A stretch of 64,000 nucleotides of DNA from Psychrobacillus sp044762855 (lineage in GTDB: Bacteria; Bacillota; Bacilli; Bacillales_A; Planococcaceae): assembly GCF_044762855.1 (NCBI RefSeq), contig NZ_JBIWFB010000009.1:1-64000 (forward strand), given 5' to 3'. The translations under genes were made by a program, and so were the position numbers. Positions 53,164 through 61,107 of this stretch are shown here, in pieces. Under the pieces are notes generated by a model, which was given only the letters and a program-made list of their open reading frames with translations, made no database searches and was not told where the DNA came from. Every line of letters starts with the position of its first letter. Within the stretch, counting starts at the first letter, position 1.

Positions 53164-54393
53164 TTAAAATGCCCATGTACCTTTTCGGAAAATAGGCTCC
53201 ATTGTGCCATCTTCTAGTTCACCCATAATATCCATATCAGCGCTACCAATCATAAAATCTTCATGGACAATCGACGTATTAAGACCGATTTGTTCTAGTT
53301 CTTCATGAGATAATCCGCGAGCTCCCTCCACACAAGTTGGATATGCTTCGCCAATCGCAAAATGATTCGATGCATTTTCATCAAATAATGTGTTGAAGAA
53401 CAATACATTCGATGCGGATATAGGAGATTCATGCGGAACTAATGCAATTTCTCCTAAATAATTAGCACCATTATCAGTTTGTGTCAATTCGTGTAAAAGT
53501 TCTTTACCAATTGATGCCTCTATTTTTGTAATGGCACCATTTTCAAAAGTTAACGTAAAATCATCCACGATATTTCCTTGATATACAAGGGGTTTCTTAT
53601 TTTTCACATAACCATTTACACCAGTTTTTAGCGGAGCTGTATATACTTCTTCCGTCGGCATATTAGCAATATAAGGAACATCCTGCGCATTTTTACTAGC
53701 CCCTGTTAACCATATATGGTCTTTTGGTAGCTCAACTTGGATATCGGTTCCTTCTGCTTTGTAATGAAGCTTTTTAAAACGCTTTACATTTAAAAGTGCG
53801 GCACGACTTTCTAAGTTTTCGATATGCTCTTTCCATTTTTGTACCGCGGTGCCTTCCCCAATTCTTACTACTTTAAAAATGAGATCCCATAATGCTTCCA
53901 TTTGCTGATCAGCATCTAATTCCGGGAATACTTTAGCAGCCCATTTTTCAGATGGAATCGCAACGATGGACCAAGTTATGACATCATTCATCACTGCTTT
54001 TCGATAGTTTTCTAATGCCTTTCCCGCTGCCTTTTGAAAATTAGAAATTCGGTCAACTGACACGCCTTCTAACAAGTCTGGGTTGTCTGCATCAATCCAT
54101 AATAATGCACCTTTGTTTTCGATTAACTCATCTCGTTGCATTGCCAACCATTTCGGATATTCATGAAATGCATCATCTGGGGCTAAATCGTAAAAAGCAC
54201 GAGCGTTTACTTCATCCGTATAGTTTACGTCTACTCGTTTTGCCCCTGCTTCATAAGCTTTTTTTACGATAAGTCTTGTAAAATTGATTGTATCTGTTGT
54301 TGTCCCAATTAATAAAGGCTGGTCCTTTTGAATGTTTAAGCCAACTTTTACAACTAGCTCAGCGTATTCTTCTAGTTTTTGTTGGAAATTCAT
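53164..54393 (-). CDS. M29 family aminopeptidase (second copy)
   Basis: This 409-residue protein is a paralog of the enzyme at 42106. It shares NMPTEEVYTAPLKTGVNGYV, LGEIALVPHESPIS, NTLFDENASNHFAIG and a C-terminal MEPIFRKGTWAF. It cleaves N-terminal residues from peptides with divalent metal. It starts 2 nt after the yfmL stop, a tight operon junction. Confidence 0.9.
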   Translation of the reverse strand: MNFQQKLEEYAELVVKVGLNIQKDQPLLIGTTTDTINFTRLIVKKAYEAGAKRVDVNYTDEVNARAFYDLAPDDAFHEYPKWLAMQRDELIENKGALLWIDADNPDLLEGVSVDRISNFQKAAGKALENYRKAVMNDVITWSIVAIPSEKWAAKVFPELDADQQMEALWDLIFKVVRIGEGTAVQKWKEHIENLESRAALLNVKRFKKLHYKAEGTDIQVELPKDHIWLTGASKNAQDVPYIANMPTEEVYTAPLKTGVNGYVKNKKPLVYQGNIVDDFTLTFENGAITKIEASIGKELLHELTQTDNGANYLGEIALVPHESPISASNVLFFNTLFDENASNHFAIGEAYPTCVEGARGLSHEELEQIGLNTSIVHEDFMIGSADMDIMGELEDGTMEPIFRKGTWAF

Positions 54394-54395
54394 TT

Positions 54396-55547
54396 TTATT
54401 TCCCCTTTTTCTCTACAGTTTTAGAGTTGCCTTCTATTAATGCACCGCGGTGCCAGATTTTTTGAACTGGTTTGCTCGGAAGTTCTTTAGTCCATTTTTT
54501 ATATGTTTTTTCATCTGAATAAGTTAATAAAGTCAATACTTCCCCATCTTTTCCTGCGCGACCAGTGCGTCCAGAACGATGTAAATATTGTTCGATTGAA
54601 TGGGGAACATCTACATGGATAACATGAGTTAATCCAGAAATATCTAGACCGCGTGCGGCAACATCTGTCGCTATTAATATGCTAACTTTACCATTTTTAA
54701 AATCGTCTAATGCTTTTTTACGTTCTTCTTTTTTCATTTCTGAATGAAGTGAGACGATTGGTGCATCTCTATAGGTCAATTTGGAATCTTTCATTAGTAA
54801 CTGGTCTAAACTATTTACAAATGCAAGTCCTTTCATTCCTTTTATATGCGAAAGTCTTCTTAAAAAATCTGTTTTATCACGAGTCTCTGTTTTAACAAAA
54901 CTGTGGATGACTTCTCCTTTTGCAGGAATTTCTTCTGCTGCAACTTGAATACGAATAGGATTATCCATCATTCGTTCTGCTACTAGTTCAATTTCATCGG
55001 TAATCGTGGCAGATGTAACAACGAGTTGTCTTTCTACAGTTGCATCGATTAAACCTTTGACAGTCGTGCGGTGTTCCCTACTTAACAGTTGGTCCCCTTC
55101 ATCTAATACAATTGTATTAATTTCATGCATTTTAAGTTTTTTTGTTTTTACAAGTTCTTGCAGTCGCCCTGGTGTTCCTACGACAATTGTCGGCTTCTTT
55201 TTCAGTGTGTCTATTTGTCTTTGAATATTGGCTCCACCGATTAGTTGGGCAACGGTAATGTCAGTACCTGCAATCCATTCCCGAAAAACTTCAATAATCT
55301 GCATGCCAAGTTCTTGAGAAGGAACAACGACTAATGCTTGTACTTGTTTCTTGGTAGGATCTACTTTTTGTAAAAGCGGTATTACATACGCTAATGTTTT
55401 CCCTGTTCCTGTTGGAGATTCTGCTACTATATCTGAACCATCCAACATATGCGGGATTAGTTTTGTTTGTATTGGCATCTCAAATGCGAAATTTGCTTTC
55501 TCCCATTTTTCTTGTAATGGTTTATTTAAATTTTGTAAAAAAGTCAA
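54396..55547 (-). CDS. yfmL: DEAD-box-type RNA helicase YfmL
   Basis: This 383-residue two-domain helicase has the Q-motif region, motif I ESPTGTGKT, motif Ia PSQELGMQI, motif II LDEGD (a variant of DEAD), motif III SAT, motif V ATDVAARGLDI and motif VI HRSGRTGRAG. Length and lack of a long C-terminal extension match YfmL, which acts in ribosome assembly in B. subtilis. It is first in the operon with the M29 and SGNH genes. Confidence 0.88.
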   Translation of the reverse strand: MTFLQNLNKPLQEKWEKANFAFEMPIQTKLIPHMLDGSDIVAESPTGTGKTLAYVIPLLQKVDPTKKQVQALVVVPSQELGMQIIEVFREWIAGTDITVAQLIGGANIQRQIDTLKKKPTIVVGTPGRLQELVKTKKLKMHEINTIVLDEGDQLLSREHRTTVKGLIDATVERQLVVTSATITDEIELVAERMMDNPIRIQVAAEEIPAKGEVIHSFVKTETRDKTDFLRRLSHIKGMKGLAFVNSLDQLLMKDSKLTYRDAPIVSLHSEMKKEERKKALDDFKNGKVSILIATDVAARGLDISGLTHVIHVDVPHSIEQYLHRSGRTGRAGKDGEVLTLLTYSDEKTYKKWTKELPSKPVQKIWHRGALIEGNSKTVEKKGK

Positions 55548-55748
55548 GTTTTATTCCACCTTATCTATGTTTGATTCAAGTGTACCACATTTTTATTATC
55601 GGCAATTAGCGTTTCGGAATTGAAAGAATTCACTAATAAAGTGTAAATGGACTTTAAATATGTCCTGTTTGCCGCTACTACCGAAAAAGGGTATTTTACA
55701 CAATATAGGGAGAATGTGTCGTAGTGAGTTGTATGAAGTGTCCGCAGG

Positions 55749-55944
55749 GATTTTCGCAGCAGGACGGACGCTTTCCGGGGGGGGAGTGATGAGCCTTCAC
55801 CGCCGCGCCTACGCGCGTACGTTGGGAAGTCTCATCTTACTCAGGCAGAGGAACAAAGGCTAAGAACGCCACATCGTGTGGCAATGCCTTTGTGACCAAC
55901 CTCCTGTTGGCCTCCTTCGGAGTCGCCGCCCTGCTGCGAAAATT
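55749..55944. repeat. Palindromic module of family 1 with nested block (copy C)
   Basis: The usual roughly 130-bp palindrome (ends GATTTTCGC and GCGAAAAT) is expanded to 196 bp by a block at about 55844-55913 that replaces about 8 nt of the normal unit. That block matches 14677-14733 of family-2 element D1, inverted. Confidence 0.8.
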
Positions 55945-56137
55945 AATGGAAAATACTTACTTAGCAGTGTCCGAAATTAACAATAAATGGTTGATTGAGA
56001 CAATCTTGCCTTTGAACACGACACACTAGTCGAGCAGATGTAGGCCAGGCAAAATCGGCTGGCTTTTAGGCTTATTATTCCTCTAATATGTCGAAATCAT
56101 AGCCATCTCAATACAAGTAAACTTGCTATTGTAAGAA

Positions 56138-56242
56138 TTAGTTGCTTTCATCGGCAATTTAGTTGCTCTCGTGCTGATTTTAATTGCTTTCATACTGAAA
56201 TTAGTTGCTTTCAATAGCTTTTTAATTGCCCTTAGCCATTCT
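56138..56242. repeat. 21-bp tandem repeat, five units
   Basis: Units beginning TTAGTTGCTTTCA or TTAATTGCTTTCA occur at 56138, 56159, 56180, 56201 and 56222, each exactly 21 nt apart with about 60-80 percent identity by eye. The period equals seven codons, but the frame is not conserved in copies A and B. Confidence 0.85.
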
Positions 56243-56384
56243 TTGGCATTTTGCTCGTAGGTGCGAGACCCTGCAAGTGCGTTAGCGACATAGCGGCTCG
56301 TCACTTGCCCAGCGGAAATACAATTGAGCATACTAAGACGCATTTTCCCTAAAAAGAGACTTTCTATAGATTTTATAAGCAATA

Positions 56385-56413
56385 AAAAAGTGCCTTTTAT
56401 ATCGGCACTTTTT
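56385..56413 (-). terminator. Terminator of the FbpA-like gene
   Basis: The arms AAAAAGTGCC (56385-56394) and complement (56404-56413) give a hairpin with U-run on the minus strand, directly after the stop. Confidence 0.82.
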
Positions 56414-56570
56414 AACTTTCTTCTTCTGCTATATATTCTTTCATTAATTCATAATAATTTAGTTGGTATAATTGTCTTCCATCAATTTTAAATACGCCTT
56501 TCTTCACTAAATCCTCAATCATATTATCTCGTTTTTCTTCCATTTTTGATTCTTTCATTTGCATGTTCAT
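56412..56570 (-). CDS. Fur-regulated basic protein A-like small protein
   Basis: This 52-residue protein has KRDNMIEDLVKKGVFKIDGR and QLYQLNYYELMKEYI, which fit the Fur_reg_FbpA family: two helices with the xLIxxLxxxGVYKxxxxxLxxLxxxELexEY pattern. In B. subtilis, FbpA works in the iron-sparing response with the FsrA RNA. Here the protein is more acidic than basic, and no Fur box was recognised upstream, so iron control is unproved. ATG follows AAGGAGA. Confidence 0.68.
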   Translation of the reverse strand: MNMQMKESKMEEKRDNMIEDLVKKGVFKIDGRQLYQLNYYELMKEYIAEEES

Positions 56571-56628
56571 AGTTGTCTCCTTGCATAGTTAATACATTGT
56601 ATCTTTACCCATTTAGGAAAACTTTAAA

Positions 56629-57192
56629 CTATTTTTTAAACGCTTTTGCGAAAATCGGAAACCGTCGATGGACGAACAAATAACATATGTACCCTAAAAA
56701 AGCCCCTAATGTATTCAACCAAAGATCGTCCACATCGCTACTCCTATTTTGGGGGATTTGTGTAATCTCAATAAAAAGCGAAATGCATAAACCAATGATC
56801 ACTGTATTCGGAAAATATACCATCCTTCTATAAAGCAGCGGCAATAAGAAACCGATAGGCATAAAGAGAATAATATTTCCAAGAAAGTTAATATAAAAAG
56901 GTTGCCAAAATCCTAAATAAACAATCGCATTATACGTTTCTTTGACAACACGGAACATTTGTAAGTTTACTCCCGTTACATATGCTTGCTCCACTCCTGA
57001 TTTCGGAATAATAGTTTGCGAAAATAATCCGATAAGTACACAAATAAACAGAAGAAATCCGATTTCATGCAAACTTTCCTTTACATTAAATCCTCTTTTC
57101 TTCCAACGAGCAATACGCCAAATAATCACAATAGGAAGTGCTATACAAATAAAAAAGAACATATCGTCCAAGTAAGCTATAATAACATTCAT
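56629..57192 (-). CDS. VanZ family membrane protein
   Basis: This 187-residue protein has five predicted helices with the VanZ-like pattern NFLGNIILFMPIGFLLPLLY and SLFIEITQIPQNRSSDVDDLWLNTLGAFLGY. VanZ-like proteins are associated with low-level teicoplanin resistance in enterococci, but most chromosomal members have unknown roles. The start codon directly abuts the stop of the upstream ATPase gene. Confidence 0.85.
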   Translation of the reverse strand: MNVIIAYLDDMFFFICIALPIVIIWRIARWKKRGFNVKESLHEIGFLLFICVLIGLFSQTIIPKSGVEQAYVTGVNLQMFRVVKETYNAIVYLGFWQPFYINFLGNIILFMPIGFLLPLLYRRMVYFPNTVIIGLCISLFIEITQIPQNRSSDVDDLWLNTLGAFLGYICYLFVHRRFPIFAKAFKK

Positions 57193-57924
57193 TTATTCAC
57201 CCGCTAACAATTCCTCTAAAAATTTTTCACGATGATCTAAAAAATACTTCGTTATTTGATAATGACCCGTCATTTCATATTCTACTTCTTCAATTTTGCC
57301 GTGATCAAAACTAAGAATGGTTGCATTAGGATAACCCAAAATAATCGGTGAATGCGTCGCAATGATAAATTGACAGTCTTCTTCCTCCACAAGATCATGC
57401 ATAATACGCAAAAAAGACAGTTGTCTTTGTGGAGACAAAGCAGCTTCTGGCTCGTCCAATAAATAAATAGCACGTCCATTAAAACGATGTAAGAACAGTG
57501 AAAGAAATGATTCTCCATGTGATTGTTCGTGCAGGGATTTCCCTCCGTAGCTATCTAAAACACCTGGACGCTCTCTTTCCAATTCATCGATATGTGAAGC
57601 GAATTGATAAAATGATTCTGCTCGCAAAAAGAAGCCATTTGTTACTTTGGGCATCCAAGACAATCGAATATGTTCACCTAGTGCGCTTTGGATAGCCTCT
57701 ACTTCATACAAATTATTCCTGCTTCCACCCGCCATATTAAACTCACAATTATCTGCTATCCCTTCAAGCAAGGTTGATTTACCTGTGCCATTTTCACCAA
57801 CCAAGAAAGTGACACTGCTTGTAAGTTCTAGTTCCGTTAAGTTTTTAATCGTTGGAATCGTAAAAGGATACTGATTCTCAGCGGTTTCTTTGCTATTCAA
57901 AATCGAAACTTTTTTCAAAAACAT
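57193..57924 (-). CDS. AAA family ATPase (COG3910-like)
   Basis: This 243-residue soluble ATPase has ABC-type motifs: Walker A VGENGTGKST (about 41-50), a signature-like HGESFLSLF, Walker B AIYLLDEPEAALSP and the switch histidine IIATHSPI. It has no membrane domain and no coiled-coil arm, like COG3910 predicted ATPases. The function is unknown. Co-transcription with the VanZ gene at zero spacing hints at a shared role, perhaps in envelope stress. Confidence 0.82.
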   Translation of the reverse strand: MFLKKVSILNSKETAENQYPFTIPTIKNLTELELTSSVTFLVGENGTGKSTLLEGIADNCEFNMAGGSRNNLYEVEAIQSALGEHIRLSWMPKVTNGFFLRAESFYQFASHIDELERERPGVLDSYGGKSLHEQSHGESFLSLFLHRFNGRAIYLLDEPEAALSPQRQLSFLRIMHDLVEEEDCQFIIATHSPIILGYPNATILSFDHGKIEEVEYEMTGHYQITKYFLDHREKFLEELLAGE

Positions 57925-57978
57925 ATGTATCTCCTCCTACTCATACTATCTATTAATAACTTCGAAAGGCTGTGAACC

Positions 57979-58587
57979 TTGAATCTCCCCACTCGAATTG
58001 AAACAAAACGTATTTTTAAACATTCGCCAAATGTAAATGTATACTATCCCATTGTAACTAACTTACCTCATCCAAATATAGAAAAAAAGATTAATGCGGA
58101 TATTATTACACTTTTGAACAAAATGTTAATCGAGCAAGGCTTTTATACAAAAGGCGTACAAGAGATTACTGGCTATTATGAAATAAAAAATAATCAACGT
58201 GGAATTTTAAGCATATTATTGATTATCTACACTTTTTCTGGCGGTGCCCATGGATTAACGGTTTGCAAATCGCTAACTTTTGATGTTACTACTGGGAAAA
58301 TGTATACATTACCAGAACTCTTTAAACCGAATAGTGATTACGTCAAAACCCTCTCTGCAATGATTAATAAAAAAATTATCGAATGGGATGTTCCGCTTCT
58401 CGGAGAATTTAAGGAAATACGAACAGATCAAGATTATTATATAGCGGACCATTGTTTAGTCATTTATTTTCAATTATATGAAATTACTCCATATGTATAT
58501 AATTTTCCGTTTTTCCCGATTGTCATTAAAGATATAGAAAGTATCATACCAGTAAACGGTCCTCTTGAAAAAATGCTCTACTTCTAG
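57979..58587 (+). CDS. DUF4163/DUF3298 domain protein
   Basis: This 202-residue protein has YTFSGGAHGLTVCKSLTFD and TGKMYTLPELFKPNSDYV, typical of the RsiV/PdaC-type DUF4163-DUF3298 region, which binds lysozyme in RsiV. No signal peptide or membrane helix is present, so it looks cytosolic. The start is TTG with AAAGG upstream, which is weak but gives the expected N-terminus. The function is unknown. Confidence 0.75.
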   Translation: MNLPTRIETKRIFKHSPNVNVYYPIVTNLPHPNIEKKINADIITLLNKMLIEQGFYTKGVQEITGYYEIKNNQRGILSILLIIYTFSGGAHGLTVCKSLTFDVTTGKMYTLPELFKPNSDYVKTLSAMINKKIIEWDVPLLGEFKEIRTDQDYYIADHCLVIYFQLYEITPYVYNFPFFPIVIKDIESIIPVNGPLEKMLYF

Positions 58588-58593
58588 TGACAC

Positions 58594-58640
58594 TTCCCCT
58601 TTACTAAGTTAAAGTATTAAGTAAGACAGTAAAGGGGGAA
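58594..58640 (+). promoter_or_regulatory. Hairpin enclosing the ribosome-binding site of the HAD gene
   Basis: CCCCTTTACT (58596-58605) is complementary to AGTAAAGGGG (58628-58637), with a 22-nt loop. The right arm contains the ribosome-binding AAAGGGGG of the HAD gene. No U-run follows, so it is not a typical terminator. Control of translation is an inference. Confidence 0.45.
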
Positions 58641-58649
58641 AATTCAGAA

Positions 58650-59426
58650 ATGAAAGCAATTTTTTTCGATTTAGACGATACTTTATTATGGGATAAAAAA
58701 AGCGTGGAAACCGCTTTTCAAAAAACATGTGCGTATGCGGCTTCGAAAGTAAACGTCGATGCAGCATCACTAGAACTTGCCGTTCGAGAAGAAGCAAGTG
58801 CACTATATGATACATACGAGACACGTCCTTTTACACAAATGATTGGTATAAATCCTTTTGAGGGGTTATGGGGAACCTTCGATGACCCGAGCGAAGATTT
58901 CCAAAAGATGAAAGCAATTATTCCCCAATATCAAAAACAAGCATGGACAAGCGGGTTAAAAAAATTGGGCATTGAAGACGAAGCACTTGGAACTGAGCTC
59001 GCTACATATTTTCCAAACATGCGAAAAGGAAGTCCTTTTATATATGAAGAAACTTTTGAAGTACTTGATCAATTAAAGGACAAATTTACACTTCTTTTAA
59101 TGACAAACGGTTCGCCAAGCCTACAAAATACGAAGTTAGAAATCTCACCAGAAATTGCTCCATACTTCGACCATATAATAATTTCCGGAGCATTCGGAAG
59201 AGGAAAACCAGATCCATCGATATTTGAACACGCCCTAGATTTAGTAGGAATTACAGCGGATGAAGCATTGATGGTTGGGGATAATTTAATGACGGATATA
59301 CTTGGTTCTTCCAAAGTCGGCATACAATCTGTTTGGATCAATCGGGAAAACAAACCTGCAAACGATGAAATAATGCCTACCTATACTATTGAGAACTTAC
59401 GAGAGTTATTAGCCATTGTAGAGTAG
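58650..59426 (+). CDS. ysaA: HAD family hydrolase, YsaA-like (candidate phosphoserine phosphatase)
   Basis: This 258-residue HAD-IA phosphatase has the nucleophile motif FFDLDDTLL (D7/D9), motif II LLMTNGS, and motif IV MVGDNLMTD. It has an alpha-helical cap and resembles B. subtilis YsaA, for which phosphoserine phosphatase activity has been reported. Convergence on serA and a serC-type gene fits the missing last step of serine synthesis. Other HAD substrates remain possible. ATG follows AAAGGGGGA. Confidence 0.75.
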   Translation: MKAIFFDLDDTLLWDKKSVETAFQKTCAYAASKVNVDAASLELAVREEASALYDTYETRPFTQMIGINPFEGLWGTFDDPSEDFQKMKAIIPQYQKQAWTSGLKKLGIEDEALGTELATYFPNMRKGSPFIYEETFEVLDQLKDKFTLLLMTNGSPSLQNTKLEISPEIAPYFDHIIISGAFGRGKPDPSIFEHALDLVGITADEALMVGDNLMTDILGSSKVGIQSVWINRENKPANDEIMPTYTIENLRELLAIVE

Positions 59427-59438
59427 AACAAAAAGAAG

Positions 59439-59484
59439 AGAGCTTGTCTCCTAGTCGCTAAATAAACTCTAGGAGACAAGCTCT
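59439..59484. terminator. Bidirectional terminator between the HAD gene and serA
   Basis: The 16-bp arms AGAGCTTGTCTCCTAG (59439-59454) and complement (59469-59484) have a 14-nt loop. Confidence 0.85.
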
Positions 59485-59520
59485 TTCTATTAGTTTTAAT
59501 GATTTTCCAACTAAACCAAA

Positions 59521-61107
59521 TTACAAATCAATCGGCGTGGCATCATAAATATCAGCCAAGCCCTTCAATTGCTCCACACCAGTTTCTTCTACATGCTTAT
59601 CAATAGAAAGCATCATGATTGCATCCCCACCAACTTCAGAACGACCAACTTGCATTCCTGCGATATTAATACCTTCTGTTGCAAGTAGCGTTCCTACACG
59701 TCCAATAGCACCTGGTTGGTCTTTATGGCGAATAAACAATAAAAATCCTTCTGGTACAACGTCTACAACAAAATCATCCACCCGTACGATTCGAGCACCT
59801 AGACCGTTTAATAGAGTACCAGACACTTTACGAGTTTCCGTAGCAGTTTTTACTTCCACTGTGATTAAGCTAGTAAATCCTTTAGACTTCGTTGTTTTAT
59901 GTTCATTCACAACTATGCCAATTCGATCAGCAAGGAATTTTGCATTTACATCATTAACTGATTCTCCAAGTTTACTTTTCAATAAACCTTTCACTGCATT
60001 CCTTGTCAGCGGTCCTACCGTCATATTAGCTAACTCACCAGAGTAGTAAATATTTAATTCTTCTGCTACACCGTCTGCTAGGTCACTTAAAAATGAACCG
60101 AGTTTTTCTACTAGGTTAAAATATGGTTCGATTTTCGCCATAATATCTTTTGGTACAGATGGAAGGTTAACCGGATTCTTTACTACGCCGCCTTGTAAAA
60201 AGCTCACGACATCATAAGAAACATCCACTGCAACAATTTCTTGTGCTTCTACAGTACTTGCACCTAAGTGAGGTGTTGCAATGACTTGTGGTAGCGTTAG
60301 TAGCTTATGATCTAAAAATGGTTCTTCCTCAAATACATCTAATGCCGCTCCCGCCACTTTTCCTTCTACAATGGCATTGTACAATGCATCTTCATCAATG
60401 ATTCCTCCGCGTGCACAGTTAATAATTTGTACACCGTCTTTCATTTTTTCAAATGCTTCTTTATTTATTAAATGACGTGTTTCTTTCAGTAGCGGTGTGT
60501 GTACTGTGATAAAATCAGCAGCACTGATTACTTCATCGATTGTTCCAAATTGAACGCCTAGTTTTTCTGCTTTTTCAGGTGTTAAAAATGGATCATAAGC
60601 AATCACGTTCATTCGTTGACCTTTTGCACGTGTTGCAACTTCTGCTCCTATTCTCCCTAGACCTACTACACCTAATGTTTTGTTTTTAAGCTCTACACCG
60701 ATAAACGCTTTGCGATCCCATTTTTGATTTTTCAATGCATGGAATGCTTGTGGAATATTGCGAGCTAGTGACATAAGCATAGCTACCGTATGCTCAGCAG
60801 CTGAGTTTGTATTACCATCTGGTGCATTTACAACGATAATTCCACGTTCAGTTGCAGCAGGTAGGTCGATATTGTCCACCCCAACCCCAGCACGGCCAAT
60901 GATTTTTAGTCTCGTCCCTTTTTCAATAATTTCGCGCGTTACTTGCGTCTGGCTACGAACAAGTAATGCATCAAACTCTCCGATTCGTTCTCCAAGTTCC
61001 TCTGGTGATAAGTTCGTCTCTATTACTATATTAAAACCTTCTGCTTGTCTTAAAGGATAAATACCATCTTCACTTAGTGGATCACTAATTAATATATTGA
61101 ATGCCAT
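59521..61107 (-). CDS. serA: D-3-phosphoglycerate dehydrogenase
   Basis: This 528-residue enzyme catalyses the first step of serine biosynthesis. It has a substrate domain with RAGVGVDNIDLPAA, the NAD-binding GLGRIGAEVATRA, catalytic R in CARGGIIDE, E in VFEEEP and H in ATPHLGAST. It also has the allosteric substrate-binding and C-terminal ACT domains (about residues 455-528) of the long PGDH type. Its start overlaps the aminotransferase stop (TAATG). Transcription is expected from the serine T-box promoter at 62580-62607. Confidence 0.95.
   Translation of the reverse strand: MAFNILISDPLSEDGIYPLRQAEGFNIVIETNLSPEELGERIGEFDALLVRSQTQVTREIIEKGTRLKIIGRAGVGVDNIDLPAATERGIIVVNAPDGNTNSAAEHTVAMLMSLARNIPQAFHALKNQKWDRKAFIGVELKNKTLGVVGLGRIGAEVATRAKGQRMNVIAYDPFLTPEKAEKLGVQFGTIDEVISAADFITVHTPLLKETRHLINKEAFEKMKDGVQIINCARGGIIDEDALYNAIVEGKVAGAALDVFEEEPFLDHKLLTLPQVIATPHLGASTVEAQEIVAVDVSYDVVSFLQGGVVKNPVNLPSVPKDIMAKIEPYFNLVEKLGSFLSDLADGVAEELNIYYSGELANMTVGPLTRNAVKGLLKSKLGESVNDVNAKFLADRIGIVVNEHKTTKSKGFTSLITVEVKTATETRKVSGTLLNGLGARIVRVDDFVVDVVPEGFLLFIRHKDQPGAIGRVGTLLATEGINIAGMQVGRSEVGGDAIMMLSIDKHVEETGVEQLKGLADIYDATPIDL

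Larger units (their letters stand above)
55706..56351. repeat. Modular repeat element, family 1, copy C (inverted)
   Basis: This 646-bp copy is in opposite orientation to A and B. Its ends are TAGGGAGAATGTGTCGTAG at the left and the complement of TAGGGAAAATGCGTCTTAG at the right. It shares with copy A the hairpin block with arms GCAAGTG and CACTTGC, and with all copies the TTTCGGACACTG block. It contains five exact-period 21-bp units (56138, 56159, 56180, 56201, 56222) and a palindromic module (55749-55944) interrupted by a 70-bp block from repeat family 2. Confidence 0.85.

Noticed and set aside
55660..55863. 67-codon forward frame at the left end of copy C
   Set aside because: It is a product of reading the repeat and has no ribosome-binding site.
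56138..56242. CRISPR-like array
   Set aside because: Units are directly adjacent with no spacers, diverged from one another, and no cas gene is present.
56083..56382. 99-codon reverse-strand frame with a seven-residue periodic pattern (KATNFSM, KAIKIST, RATKLPM)
   Set aside because: It lies entirely within repeat copy C; the periodicity is the 21-bp tandem repeat. The frame is broken in copy B by a 20-nt unit and no ribosome-binding site precedes it.
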